From: Thiotrichales bacterium 35-46-9
GTDB taxonomy: Bacteria; Pseudomonadota; Gammaproteobacteria; Thiomicrospirales; Thiomicrospiraceae
Direction: 5' to 3'
DNA: 52,856 nucleotides
Assembly: GCA_002281095.1 (NCBI GenBank)
Contig: NCFI01000002.1
Coordinates: 1-52,856 of the forward strand
Within the stretch, counting starts at the first letter, position 1; the number at the start of each line of letters is the position of its first letter. Both the position numbers and the translations under genes were made by a program. This document shows, piece by piece, positions 16,158 to 24,249 of the stretch. The notes below the pieces were generated by a model. It saw only the letters and a program-made list of their open reading frames with translations. It had not been told where the DNA came from and ran no database searches.

Positions 16158-16801
16158 TGCATAACGCTTTTAATGAGTCGGAAAAAGCAGTGGTTTATCG
16201 CACTATTCATCAGCGTCGTGATGTGCGTTCTCAGTTTTTGCCAGACCCGATTCCCAATGAAGTGCTAACTCGATTGTTGGCGGCGGCTCATGCCGCCCCT
16301 TCAGTAGGATTTATGCAGCCTTGGGATTTTATTGTCATCGACGATTTGACCATACGTCAGCGCATTAAGGCAAATTATAACCGCGAAAACAGCAAAGCCG
16401 CCTGCAACTATTCAGACAGTCAGCACAGCCTTTACACACAACTTAAACTCGAAGGGATTGTAGAAAGCCCTATTAATATTTGTATCACCTGTGATCGAAC
16501 ACGTGGCGGAGAACACGTTTTAGGGCGCAACTCTGTTATCGACATGGACTTATTTAGCACCTGCTTGGCCGTGCAAAACTTTTGGTTAGCAGCAAGAGCG
16601 GAAGGAATCGGTGTCGGTTGGGTCAGTATTCTCGACCATATCCACCTTAGCCAAGCACTTAATTTACCAGAAAATGTATATCCCTTAGCCTACTTGTGTG
16701 TTGGCTATGTCAGTGAGTTTTTAACCGAACCCGAACTGGCAAGCAAAGGTTGGCGACAACGCTTACCACTCGAACAACTTATTCACTATAATCAGTGGTA
16801 A
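16157..16801 (+). CDS. bluB: 5,6-dimethylbenzimidazole synthase BluB
   Basis: BluB cleaves reduced FMN with oxygen to make 5,6-dimethylbenzimidazole, the lower ligand of B12. The 214 residues show the nitroreductase-like fold: RRDVRSQFLPDPIP near the N terminus, HAAPSVGFMQPWDFIV (flavin contact) and GVGWVSILD in the C-terminal half. Its product would be used by CobT, which is not encoded here. The start overlaps the btuB stop by one base, indicating coupled translation under the riboswitch. Confidence 0.93.
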   Translation: MHNAFNESEKAVVYRTIHQRRDVRSQFLPDPIPNEVLTRLLAAAHAAPSVGFMQPWDFIVIDDLTIRQRIKANYNRENSKAACNYSDSQHSLYTQLKLEGIVESPINICITCDRTRGGEHVLGRNSVIDMDLFSTCLAVQNFWLAARAEGIGVGWVSILDHIHLSQALNLPENVYPLAYLCVGYVSEFLTEPELASKGWRQRLPLEQLIHYNQW

Positions 16802-16805
16802 TAGT

Positions 16806-17612
16806 ATGAAACCATTTTTTTACCTAATTCTGCTGTTCCAGTTATTTATTCAATATGCTCTCGCCGACTGCCCACGCATCATTAGTCAGTCGCCTTACAT
16901 TACCCATCAACTCGATTATTTGGGCTTAAAAAATTGTATTGTCGGTACGAGTCGTTACGACAACCTGAAAGACATCCCTAACACAGGTGGCATTATCGAC
17001 CCAGATGCCCAAGCAATTGCCCAACTAAAACCCGATTTATGGATTACCTCTGTGTGGACAAAGCCAGAAGTATTTCAAAAAGTTTTGCCCCCAAACAGCC
17101 AAGGCTTACGACTAGACAGCTTCCAAGGCATGGCGCAAATTAGCCAAAACTTGATGGATATTGCTGACAAAACCAAGAAGCCAGAGATAATGCACAAAGC
17201 AAAACAATTTTCCGCTCAATGGCAAAACAAAATTAAGCAAGTAAATGGCAAGGGTAAAAAAGTGTTGCTACTCTCTAGCTGCACAGGTCAGCCCTATTCT
17301 TTTGGTAATAAGACTTGGCTTGCCGAACTCTTTACCCGTGCCAGATTTAAGCTGGTTGATAACACCGAAGGTGTCAGGCATCTTTCTAAAGACAGAACTG
17401 CTGAAGAAACTCAAGCCTTAATTGCCGCCTTAAAACCCGATCTGATTTTTGTATTTACCCGTCAAGTCGCCGATGCCTGTGCGCTGATTGAACTGCCAAA
17501 AGTTAGTCAACTAGTGGTTTTGAATGGCGATAATTTCTTACACCCTGCCCCCGTTTTGCTCAAAGGAATCGATGAGCTGATTGAAAAACAAGCCATTTGG
17601 CAACAACGTTAA
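16806..17612 (+). CDS. btuF: BtuF-like periplasmic corrinoid-binding protein
   Basis: A 268-residue class III substrate-binding protein with a signal peptide ending near LADC and the two-lobed helical-backbone pattern: ISQSPYITHQLDYLGL in the first lobe, PDAQAIAQLKPDLWI, and LIAALKPDLIFVF in the second. The context (BtuB and B12 enzymes) points to cobalamin or cobinamide. No BtuC or BtuD transporter subunits occur in the window; the membrane protein two genes downstream is of the BtuM type instead. Start ATG is five bases after the bluB stop. The substrate assignment rests on context. Confidence 0.8.
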   Translation: MKPFFYLILLFQLFIQYALADCPRIISQSPYITHQLDYLGLKNCIVGTSRYDNLKDIPNTGGIIDPDAQAIAQLKPDLWITSVWTKPEVFQKVLPPNSQGLRLDSFQGMAQISQNLMDIADKTKKPEIMHKAKQFSAQWQNKIKQVNGKGKKVLLLSSCTGQPYSFGNKTWLAELFTRARFKLVDNTEGVRHLSKDRTAEETQALIAALKPDLIFVFTRQVADACALIELPKVSQLVVLNGDNFLHPAPVLLKGIDELIEKQAIWQQR

Positions 17613-17622
17613 GGAAGTCTCT

Positions 17623-18225
17623 ATGAACATCAATCCAGAAAATCATGCTAATCGTATGAAAAAACATAAAGCCATCGTTGACGCGGGTATGGCGCGCGCT
17701 AATGATGAAAAAGGGCTAATTCTAGTGATGACCGGTGATGGTAAAGGCAAATCTTCATCAGGTTTTGGTATGGTCGCACGCGCTTTAGGTCACGGTATGA
17801 AGGTTGGCGTGGTACAATTCATAAAAGGTAGCTACAGCACGGGTGAGGAGGCTTTTTTTCGTCGTTTTCCTGAAGAAGTCAGCTACCATGTGATGGGTGA
17901 TGGTTTCACCTGGGAAACACAAAACATCGAAAAAGATATTGCTAGCGCGCAGAAAGCTTGGGAACAAGTGAAACGGTTTTTAGCCGATGACAGCTACGAT
18001 ATGATTCTGCTCGATGAACTGAATATTGTGTTACGTATGCGCTATTTAGAAACCGAGCAGGTACTGACTGACTTAGCCGCTCGCCCCTTCATGCAACACG
18101 TGATTATTACGGGACGAGGTGCACCACAAGCACTGATTGACGTTGCGGATACAGTCAGTGAAGTAAAAGAAATTAAACATGCCTATAAATCGGGTATCAA
18201 AGCCCAACATGGTATCGAACTTTAA
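17623..18225 (+). CDS. cobO: Corrinoid adenosyltransferase (CobO/BtuR)
   Basis: The enzyme transfers the 5'-deoxyadenosyl group of ATP to Co(I) corrinoids, in both de novo synthesis and salvage. The 200-residue protein has the P-loop TGDGKGKSS (37-45), VVQFIKG, and the MILLDELNIVL segment of the CobA/CobO/BtuR family, ending in KHAYKSGIKAQHGIEL typical of CobO. ATG 17623 follows an AAGGAAG ribosome site ten bases past the btuF stop. The neighbours set it in a cobalamin uptake and remodelling operon. Confidence 0.95.
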   Translation: MNINPENHANRMKKHKAIVDAGMARANDEKGLILVMTGDGKGKSSSGFGMVARALGHGMKVGVVQFIKGSYSTGEEAFFRRFPEEVSYHVMGDGFTWETQNIEKDIASAQKAWEQVKRFLADDSYDMILLDELNIVLRMRYLETEQVLTDLAARPFMQHVIITGRGAPQALIDVADTVSEVKEIKHAYKSGIKAQHGIEL

Positions 18226-18235
18226 GGAGAAAAAA

Positions 18236-18811
18236 ATGCCAACATTATCCATTCGCAACCAACTATTGTTAGGTGCTTTTCTGATTTTATTGCTGGTCAC
18301 AACGCGCGGCCACAATGCATTAAGCTTTGACTTGATTCCCGCTTCAACCATCGGGTTGTTTTTTTTGCTTGGCGTCTATTTCCGCAAAGTTTGGGTGCTG
18401 ACGCTCGCTTTTGCCATTGTCTGGGCAATGGATATTACTGGCTTAACTTGGTCTGGTAATACAGATTTTTGTTTGAGCAATAGCTATTTGTTCCTGCTCT
18501 TTTCTTACGCTATTTACTGGGCAGGCGGTCAACTCTTTGCTCGCTTATATGCTGGCGAGTCGCTGAAAAGCGTTGCAACATTAGTAATTATTGCGCCTAT
18601 TGCAGGTGCGCTGGGTTATTTGGTTTCTGCAGCGAGCTTTCACTACCTATCAGGTAAGTTTGAAACCGATTTTAGCGTCATGTTCAGCGACTATCTCACT
18701 CGCCTACCGGGTCATTTGGAAGGACTTGCCGTTTATTTGGTCATTGCTACCATTGCTCACATGGCGTTAAGCACATGGGCAAAACGTCACAGCCACGCTC
18801 AAGCTGCCTAA
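18236..18811 (+). CDS. btuM: BtuM-family solitary ECF S-component for cobalamin
   Basis: A 191-residue membrane protein with about six hydrophobic helices, the size of an ECF S-component. Asp66, Cys79 and Tyr84 (WAMDITGL, TDFCLSNSYL) are spaced exactly like the substrate residues Asp67, Cys80 and Tyr85 that I recall for Thiobacillus BtuM, where the cysteine ligates cobalt and promotes decyanation; Arg156 could match that protein's conserved arginine. No ECF T or ATPase subunit is nearby, consistent with the solitary group. ATG 18236 has an AAGGAG site. Its position between cobO and cbiA supports corrinoid transport in the inner membrane. Confidence 0.85.
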   Translation: MPTLSIRNQLLLGAFLILLLVTTRGHNALSFDLIPASTIGLFFLLGVYFRKVWVLTLAFAIVWAMDITGLTWSGNTDFCLSNSYLFLLFSYAIYWAGGQLFARLYAGESLKSVATLVIIAPIAGALGYLVSAASFHYLSGKFETDFSVMFSDYLTRLPGHLEGLAVYLVIATIAHMALSTWAKRHSHAQAA

Positions 18812-20098
18812 ATGACACAGGCTCTATTTATTGTCGCGCCTGCATCGGGACAAGGAAAAACCACCATTACCGCTGGCTTGGCGTGGCTCTATCGACAACA
18901 GGGTAACCGCGTTCGTATTTTCAAAACTGGCCCTGATTTCATCGATCCCATGATCCACGAGGTGTCCACTGGTCACCCTGTGTATCAACTCGATATGTGG
19001 ATGGGCGGTCAAGCCCATGTACGCTCATTGTTAGCAGAAGCGGCGCAAACCGCTGACATTATCCTCATCGAAGGTGTTATGGGACTATTCGATGGCACCC
19101 CTTCCTCAGCTGATTTAGCCGAGGCTTTGGGTGTGCCTGTGTTAACCGTGATTGATGCTTCCTCGATGGCACAAACTTTCGGAGCCTTAGCGCATGGGCT
19201 AGCCACTTACCGCCCTAGTCTGCCCTTGTTTGGTATCCTAGCCAATCGGGTTGCCAGCGACTTACATGCGGATTTAATCGCCACGAGTGTGCGTGAGGAC
19301 ACTCCGCTCAAAGGCATTATTCGACGCAATGCCGATGCCGCTTTACCAGAGCGTCATCTAGGGCTGGTGCAAGCAAGCGAGTTGTCTGACTTAACGCACC
19401 GCATAACACAAATGGCCGATCAGTTGGCACAGACAACTTTAGTCGACACAACACCATTGCCACAGGTGAGTTTTAAGCAAACTCAACCCTTGGTAGAAAC
19501 ACCGCGCTTATTGGCAGACAAAACCATTGCCATATCGAAGGATAAAGCCTTTTCTTTTTTGTATCAGGCGAATATGGATACCCTAAAAGCCTTAGGGGCA
19601 AAGATTGTTTACTTTTCACCACTGGCTAATGAAGCTCTCCCCCAGTGTGATGCCGTTTACCTCACAGGAGGCTATCCCGAACTCTATCTCGACACTCTTG
19701 CCAATGCACAGCAAACAGCCAATTCATTGCGGGAACATCACCTTCAAGGAAAACCAATACTGGCAGAATGTGGTGGCATGCTGGCCCTACTCAATCAACT
19801 GACCGACAAAGCAGGCAAAATTGGTAAACTATGGGGCTTGTTAGAAGGTGAAGCTGTTATGCAAAACCGACTGGTTGCTTTAGGTATGCAAGCGGTCAAT
19901 TTCCCTGAAGGTGAATTACGCGGCCATACTTTTCATCATAGTAGCCTAAGGATGCAGCTTGAACCCTTAACACAAGGGGTTAATCCGCATGGCAAGGGTG
20001 TGAGCGAAAAGGTTTATCGAGTCGGAAAACTGACGGCAAGCTACATTCACTTGTATTTCCCTAGCAACGCCAAAGCAACTGCCGCTTTGTTCGTTTGA
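18812..20098 (+). CDS. cbiA: Cobyrinic acid a,c-diamide synthase
   Basis: This glutamine amidotransferase amidates the a and c carboxylates of the corrin ring (CbiA in the anaerobic route; called CobB for hydrogenobyrinate). The 428 residues show an N-terminal dethiobiotin-synthetase-like ATPase domain with SGQGKTT (12-18) and KTGPDFIDP, then a class I glutaminase domain with the nucleophile Cys320 in AECGGMLAL and a closing HTFHHS and SYIHLYF. Its start directly abuts the btuM stop. The presence of this gene without ring-building genes here means cobyrinate comes from elsewhere in the genome or from salvaged precursors. Confidence 0.94.
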   Translation: MTQALFIVAPASGQGKTTITAGLAWLYRQQGNRVRIFKTGPDFIDPMIHEVSTGHPVYQLDMWMGGQAHVRSLLAEAAQTADIILIEGVMGLFDGTPSSADLAEALGVPVLTVIDASSMAQTFGALAHGLATYRPSLPLFGILANRVASDLHADLIATSVREDTPLKGIIRRNADAALPERHLGLVQASELSDLTHRITQMADQLAQTTLVDTTPLPQVSFKQTQPLVETPRLLADKTIAISKDKAFSFLYQANMDTLKALGAKIVYFSPLANEALPQCDAVYLTGGYPELYLDTLANAQQTANSLREHHLQGKPILAECGGMLALLNQLTDKAGKIGKLWGLLEGEAVMQNRLVALGMQAVNFPEGELRGHTFHHSSLRMQLEPLTQGVNPHGKGVSEKVYRVGKLTASYIHLYFPSNAKATAALFV

Positions 20099-20121
20099 TA
20101 TCGTTTGACGGAAACTTAGTC

Positions 20122-21234
20122 ATGCCCTCCTCTCCTCTCACGGCTACCCATGTTCGGTCAGTTGTGGCTATTGAAGCAGCAAGCGAGCAATCTCTCAGTC
20201 CCGCTCAACGCAAATATAACGCCGCCCTGGAAAAGATCGAAAAACAAAAAGTAGCGCTGGAACAGTGGCAGCAAGCACATGAACAGTGTCAACGGCAAGT
20301 AGCGGGCAAATATGAACCGCTAAGACAACAACTGGTCAATGAGCAGGTTAAATTGGTTTGTGTGTTTGACGATCATCTAATGACTACTAAGCTAACCAAA
20401 AATCAACGCAGCAAGCTAATCAGCATCATTATTGAGCTTTGCGAGCAATTAATTGATGAAACCGACCATGCCGAACTGCATGCCATTTATCAGCGTTATC
20501 TGCCAGAAGAAACCCGTTTAACTGACGAAGAGCAGGCAGAGATGGATGCCGCTCTGCGCAGCGCCTTTGAAGATGCCTTTGGTTTTAGTCTAGATGAATC
20601 CGTTGATGTCAACGACCCAGACATGATTGCCAAGCACCTGTTTGAGCAGCAACAAGCCTATCAGGCCCAGCACCAAGCACAGCGAGCGCGTAAAAAAACA
20701 GCTAAGCAATTGGAAAAAGAAGCGAAAGAAAAAGCCGAGGCTGAATCGGCACAAGAATCGATTCAAGCCATTTATCGTCAATTGGTTAAAGCACTGCATC
20801 CCGACCGGGAAGCCGATGAAGCCAGACGAGCGCGTAAAACTCAACTGATGCAAGCGGTGACAGTAGCTTACGAAGAAAAGAATCTCATTAAATTACTTGA
20901 ACTTCAATTACAAGAAACACAAGTGAGCCAACAGCTACATCAACTCAGCGATAACAAAATTCAAAGCTTTATTAAACTGCTTGAACAGCAATGGCAACAA
21001 TTGAAAGCCGAAACGCAGCAGATAGAACAGCGCTATAAAATGATGTTAGGTATGGCACACTTCGACCGACTGACGCCGAAAAAGCTACAAAGCTACCTAA
21101 AAGAAGACATCGCCCGCCTAGAGCAACAACTACAACAAACACGCTCGGATAGACGCAACTTTGAACAAGACATAGATTATTTTAAGGCTTGGTTAAAATA
21201 TTATCGTCTTAGCATTGATGATGACTGGATTTAA
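20122..21234 (+). CDS. J-domain-containing protein inside the B12 operon
   Basis: A 370-residue, Gln/Glu/Lys-rich, mostly helical protein. The segment IQAIYRQLVKALHPDREAD (about 213-231) has the J-domain helix II and the HPD tripeptide (226-228), followed by LMQAVTVAYEEKNLIKLLEL as helix III, so it can be expected to stimulate a DnaK-type ATPase. Coiled-coil stretches flank the J-domain at 29-70, 165-215 and 275-345. There is no Gly/Phe linker or zinc domain. It begins 23 bases after cbiA and ends six bases before cbiB, so it is transcribed with the B12 genes. A specific client is unknown. ATG 20122 is preferred over a TTG at 20095 inside cbiA. Confidence 0.75.
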   Translation: MPSSPLTATHVRSVVAIEAASEQSLSPAQRKYNAALEKIEKQKVALEQWQQAHEQCQRQVAGKYEPLRQQLVNEQVKLVCVFDDHLMTTKLTKNQRSKLISIIIELCEQLIDETDHAELHAIYQRYLPEETRLTDEEQAEMDAALRSAFEDAFGFSLDESVDVNDPDMIAKHLFEQQQAYQAQHQAQRARKKTAKQLEKEAKEKAEAESAQESIQAIYRQLVKALHPDREADEARRARKTQLMQAVTVAYEEKNLIKLLELQLQETQVSQQLHQLSDNKIQSFIKLLEQQWQQLKAETQQIEQRYKMMLGMAHFDRLTPKKLQSYLKEDIARLEQQLQQTRSDRRNFEQDIDYFKAWLKYYRLSIDDDWI

Positions 21235-21240
21235 TGGTTC

Positions 21241-22158
21241 ATGAGTTTGTTAATGGCAATCAGCGCCTTATTACTTGACAGACTATTGGGTGAGCCGAGC
21301 AATCGCTGGCACCCACTGGTTGGGTTTGGACTGCTGGCACACTGGCTAGAAAAACGATTCAATAACGCACATCATCATCCGTTACTCAACTTCTGTCTTG
21401 GCTTACTGAGTTTACTGCTTCTGATCGGTCTACCCGTTGCATTATTGATTGGCACACTGATGCTATTACCGCTTTGGGCGAATATCCTTGTGCAAACCTT
21501 AGTGCTGATGTTTTGTCTTGGCTGGCAAAGTCTGCGCGAACATGCCTTAGCCATCGCTAATCCGCTAACACAAGGCGATTTAACACAAGCTCGGCAAGCC
21601 CTAGCCATGATTGTCAGTCGGGATACGCAAACACTCAACGAAACAGCCATGGCTAAAGCCACCTGTGAGTCGGTTTTGGAAAATGGACATGACGCATTAT
21701 TCGCCAGTTTGTTTTGGTTTATATTATTGGGCGCTCCCGCTGCTTTATCGCATCGGCTCATCAACACCCTAGATGGCATGTGGGGCTATCGAAATGTTCG
21801 TTTTGAATATTTTGGCAAGTCCGCAGCACGCTGTGATGATCTACTCGGTTATATCCCCGCCCGACTGACTGCGTTGAGTTATGCTATCGTCGGCAAATAC
21901 ACACGACACGCATTGGGCTGCGCTTGGAGACAAGGACGACAACACGACAGTCCTAATGCCGGCTTAGTAATGGCCGCTGGCTCAGGAGCCTTAGGCGTTC
22001 GATTAGGTGGTGGTGCAACTTACCAAGGGGTACGCGAAAAACGCCCCTACTTCGGTTGGGGAAAACCTTGCCAAGCGACACACATTCAGGCCTGCTTATC
22101 ATTAATCGATAAATCCGTCGTCGCTTGGCTGCTTGTTATTGCTGCGTTAAGCTTATGA
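21241..22158 (+). CDS. cbiB: Adenosylcobinamide-phosphate synthase
   Basis: CbiB (CobD in the Pseudomonas nomenclature) attaches (R)-1-amino-2-propanol phosphate to adenosylcobyric acid at the inner membrane. The 305 residues have several hydrophobic helices and the family motifs LLLDRLLGEPSNRWHPLVGFG at the N terminus, ESVLENGHDALFASLFWF, and the C-terminal DSPNAGLVMAAGSGALGVRLGG region. The cobD gene that makes the aminopropanol phosphate follows with an ATGA overlap, so the two steps are adjacent and probably translationally coupled. Confidence 0.95.
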   Translation: MSLLMAISALLLDRLLGEPSNRWHPLVGFGLLAHWLEKRFNNAHHHPLLNFCLGLLSLLLLIGLPVALLIGTLMLLPLWANILVQTLVLMFCLGWQSLREHALAIANPLTQGDLTQARQALAMIVSRDTQTLNETAMAKATCESVLENGHDALFASLFWFILLGAPAALSHRLINTLDGMWGYRNVRFEYFGKSAARCDDLLGYIPARLTALSYAIVGKYTRHALGCAWRQGRQHDSPNAGLVMAAGSGALGVRLGGGATYQGVREKRPYFGWGKPCQATHIQACLSLIDKSVVAWLLVIAALSL

Positions 22159-23144
22159 AACAGCAGCACGGTGGTCGATTACAGGCGGCTTGCCAAGACT
22201 ATGGCGGCACGGCAGAACAATGGGTTGACTTGTCAACTGGTATAGCGCCTTGGTCTTATCCTTTGCCAATGGTTCCTGAAAGCGTCTGGCAGCGCCTACC
22301 CGAAACGGAAGATGGACTCATTGACATCGCTGCCCACTATTATGGCGTAAGCCCTACAGAATGCCTTGCTATTTCCGGTAGTCAATGGGCCATTGAACAA
22401 ATACCTTATTGTTACTCCGACCGACTAGTCGTGCTGATGCTGGCAAACGGTTACAGCGAACACCCTCGTGCTTGGCGCAACGCTGGACATCATGTCATCG
22501 AAGTGACTGATATTAATGAGTTAATTGCACAATCATCCGACTGCGATGCTTGCGTCCTAATTCAACCGCATAACCCACTGGGAATTGTGTTGAACGAAAT
22601 GCAATTACAGCACATTAAACATAATCTGCGCCGAGGCGTTATGGTGATAGACGAAGCCTTTGCTGATAGTCGCCCTACGCCAACGCTACCGCTCGAGATG
22701 AATACGTGGAAATTGCGTTCCATCGGTAAGTTTTTTGGACTGGCAGGCATTCGCTTAGGCTTCGTACTGGCAAATGATGAGCAGATTAATCAACTGAGCC
22801 TGCGACAATCGCCTTGGTCAGTCAGCAACCTAGCACGTTGGGCGGGAAAATTAGCGTTAAACGATACAGCTTGGCAAGCTCAACAAACATCTCGACTTCA
22901 ACAGCAGAGTCAATGCTTAACGACATCATTAACAGATCATGGCATAAAACCCACAATTCAAACGGATTATTTTGTCACGATAGTGTCTGAACAGCATCGA
23001 GAATGGGGTGAAATGGCCGCTCAATCTCAGCTATTGCTCAGGCATCTTCCCGCTATTCATGGTCTTCGCTTGGGCTTGCCGGCGCAAGAGAAAGAATGGA
23101 ATCGATTAAGACAGTGGTTGTCTCAACTAAAACAGGTTAGCTAA
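22155..23144 (+). CDS. cobD: L-threonine-O-3-phosphate decarboxylase
   Basis: A PLP-dependent class I/II aminotransferase-fold enzyme (Salmonella CobD; also named CobC) that decarboxylates threonine phosphate to aminopropanol phosphate for the nucleotide loop of B12. Seen in 329 residues: HGGRLQAA and WVDLSTGIAPW at the N terminus, the PHNPLGI substrate loop, and the PLP lysine Lys192 in RSIGKFFGLAGIRLGF. It is the last gene of the operon. ATG 22155 overlaps the cbiB stop. No plus-strand terminator is evident; the hairpin at 23164 is oriented for the opposite strand. Confidence 0.93.
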   Translation: MKQQHGGRLQAACQDYGGTAEQWVDLSTGIAPWSYPLPMVPESVWQRLPETEDGLIDIAAHYYGVSPTECLAISGSQWAIEQIPYCYSDRLVVLMLANGYSEHPRAWRNAGHHVIEVTDINELIAQSSDCDACVLIQPHNPLGIVLNEMQLQHIKHNLRRGVMVIDEAFADSRPTPTLPLEMNTWKLRSIGKFFGLAGIRLGFVLANDEQINQLSLRQSPWSVSNLARWAGKLALNDTAWQAQQTSRLQQQSQCLTTSLTDHGIKPTIQTDYFVTIVSEQHREWGEMAAQSQLLLRHLPAIHGLRLGLPAQEKEWNRLRQWLSQLKQVS

Positions 23145-23163
23145 CTACTCAATTCCCAAAACG

Positions 23164-23201
23164 AAAAAAGCCATGCTCTTCCTTATGGAAAAGCATAGCT
23201 T
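23164..23201 (-). terminator. Terminator overlapping the end of the 23183 gene
   Basis: On the minus strand, paired blocks AAGC/GCTT, ATGCT/AGCAT and TTCC/GGAA around a four-base loop are followed by a T run. The stem includes the last codons and the stop (23183-23185) of the adjoining CDS. Confidence 0.7.
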
Positions 23202-23557
23202 GCAGGATCACTGTGTAACTGTATCGGCGGTTTGGTCTTAACTTCAGCAACCACTTCTTGAGCTTTCGCTGGTTTTGGTCGTTGCTTAATGATTGCCTTA
23301 GCTTGTGCAGCTTGCTTATCTGCTTCAGCTTTTGCCACCATCGCTTTTTCCGCTTCCATTCTTGCCAACTGCAACTGCGCGATTTGTTTATTGGTCAACT
23401 CTTGTTGAGCGGACAACTCGCGCAATTTTTTGTCATGCAACCGAACCTTCTCTTCAACCACTTTAACGCGAGTTGAAATGCTCGATGAAGCCAATACCTG
23501 TTGTGCCGACAATCCCACACCAACCAATAATATCGCGGTAAAACCGAGTGTTTTCAT
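23183..23557 (-). CDS. Secreted coiled-coil protein of unknown function
   Basis: A 124-residue product with a Sec signal peptide (hydrophobic TAILLVGVGLSAQQ, cleavage near VLASS) and a mature region that is one long charged helix: ISTRVKVVEEKVRLHDKK, then a Gln- and Ala-rich segment and a Lys/Pro tail. The heptad pattern suggests a periplasmic coiled coil. No family recognised. ATG 23557 has a GGAGG ribosome site. It is last in a three-gene minus-strand operon with an LPP20-type lipoprotein and a membrane-anchored coiled-coil protein, which suggests a shared envelope role. Confidence 0.65.
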   Translation of the reverse strand: MKTLGFTAILLVGVGLSAQQVLASSSISTRVKVVEEKVRLHDKKLRELSAQQELTNKQIAQLQLARMEAEKAMVAKAEADKQAAQAKAIIKQRPKPAKAQEVVAEVKTKPPIQLHSDPASYAFP

Positions 23558-23601
23558 AACGATTCCTCCCTTGATAACTGCGGTGATCATTGCACTCGCA
23601 C

Positions 23602-24141
23602 TTATCGAGGTGCTAGATCGTCCGGATCAAAACAGTTAGTACCACAACTTGATTTGACAGGTGAATTCACGGCTTGATCACTATAAGACAAGTAGTTGTC
23701 GAAGAAATCACGGTCAACAAATACTTCAATCACGGTTTCATAGTTGTTATCTGCCATAGGCGTTACACTAGTAACACGTGCACCACGAACCATTGCGTTC
23801 ACTTTAGCACGGAACGAATCGCTTTTAACTGCCATCGCACCCACTGTTGTGTTGCCTTCGATTTTAACACCGTTAATTTGCTCTGCTAATGAACGATAGG
23901 CATCTAATTTAGAAGCACGAATCGCCATCAAACGACGCTGACCTGGTGTGTAAGCTTCGTATAAACTTTCGGTACCATAACCGACTGCTGAAATACGCAC
24001 TCGTTCTTTAGGCGCGACAGGCTTGGCGACTGTCGCTTCCGGTTTTGTTGCCTGACTGCTGCTACCATTGTTGTTCACACAACCAAGCAACAGCATCGAA
24101 CTAGCAACAGCAATACTCATAATTGACATTAGCGGTTTCAT
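23602..24141 (-). CDS. LPP20/FlgP-family outer-membrane lipoprotein
   Basis: A 179-residue lipoprotein with lipobox LLLGC (Cys21). The mature part contains ISAVGYGT, RRLMAIRASKLDAYRSLAEQ and an NGVKIEGNTTV segment, the core pattern of the LPP20/FlgP family, ending with FVDRDFFDNYLSYSD and two further cysteines near the C terminus. In Vibrio and Campylobacter FlgP relatives form a basal disk around the flagellum, but no flagellar genes occur in this window, so a more general envelope role is equally likely. ATG 24141 has an AAGGAAG site. It is the middle gene of a three-gene operon. Confidence 0.75.
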   Translation of the reverse strand: MKPLMSIMSIAVASSMLLLGCVNNNGSSSQATKPEATVAKPVAPKERVRISAVGYGTESLYEAYTPGQRRLMAIRASKLDAYRSLAEQINGVKIEGNTTVGAMAVKSDSFRAKVNAMVRGARVTSVTPMADNNYETVIEVFVDRDFFDNYLSYSDQAVNSPVKSSCGTNCFDPDDLAPR

Positions 24142-24249
24142 GATAAGACTTCCTTATTGGGCTGTTTCATTGATTTCTCACTCCCATTGCCGAATTCGGT
24201 CAATGTCTGTTGCTGTTTGCAACTATTATTTTCAATCATGGTTTCCATC

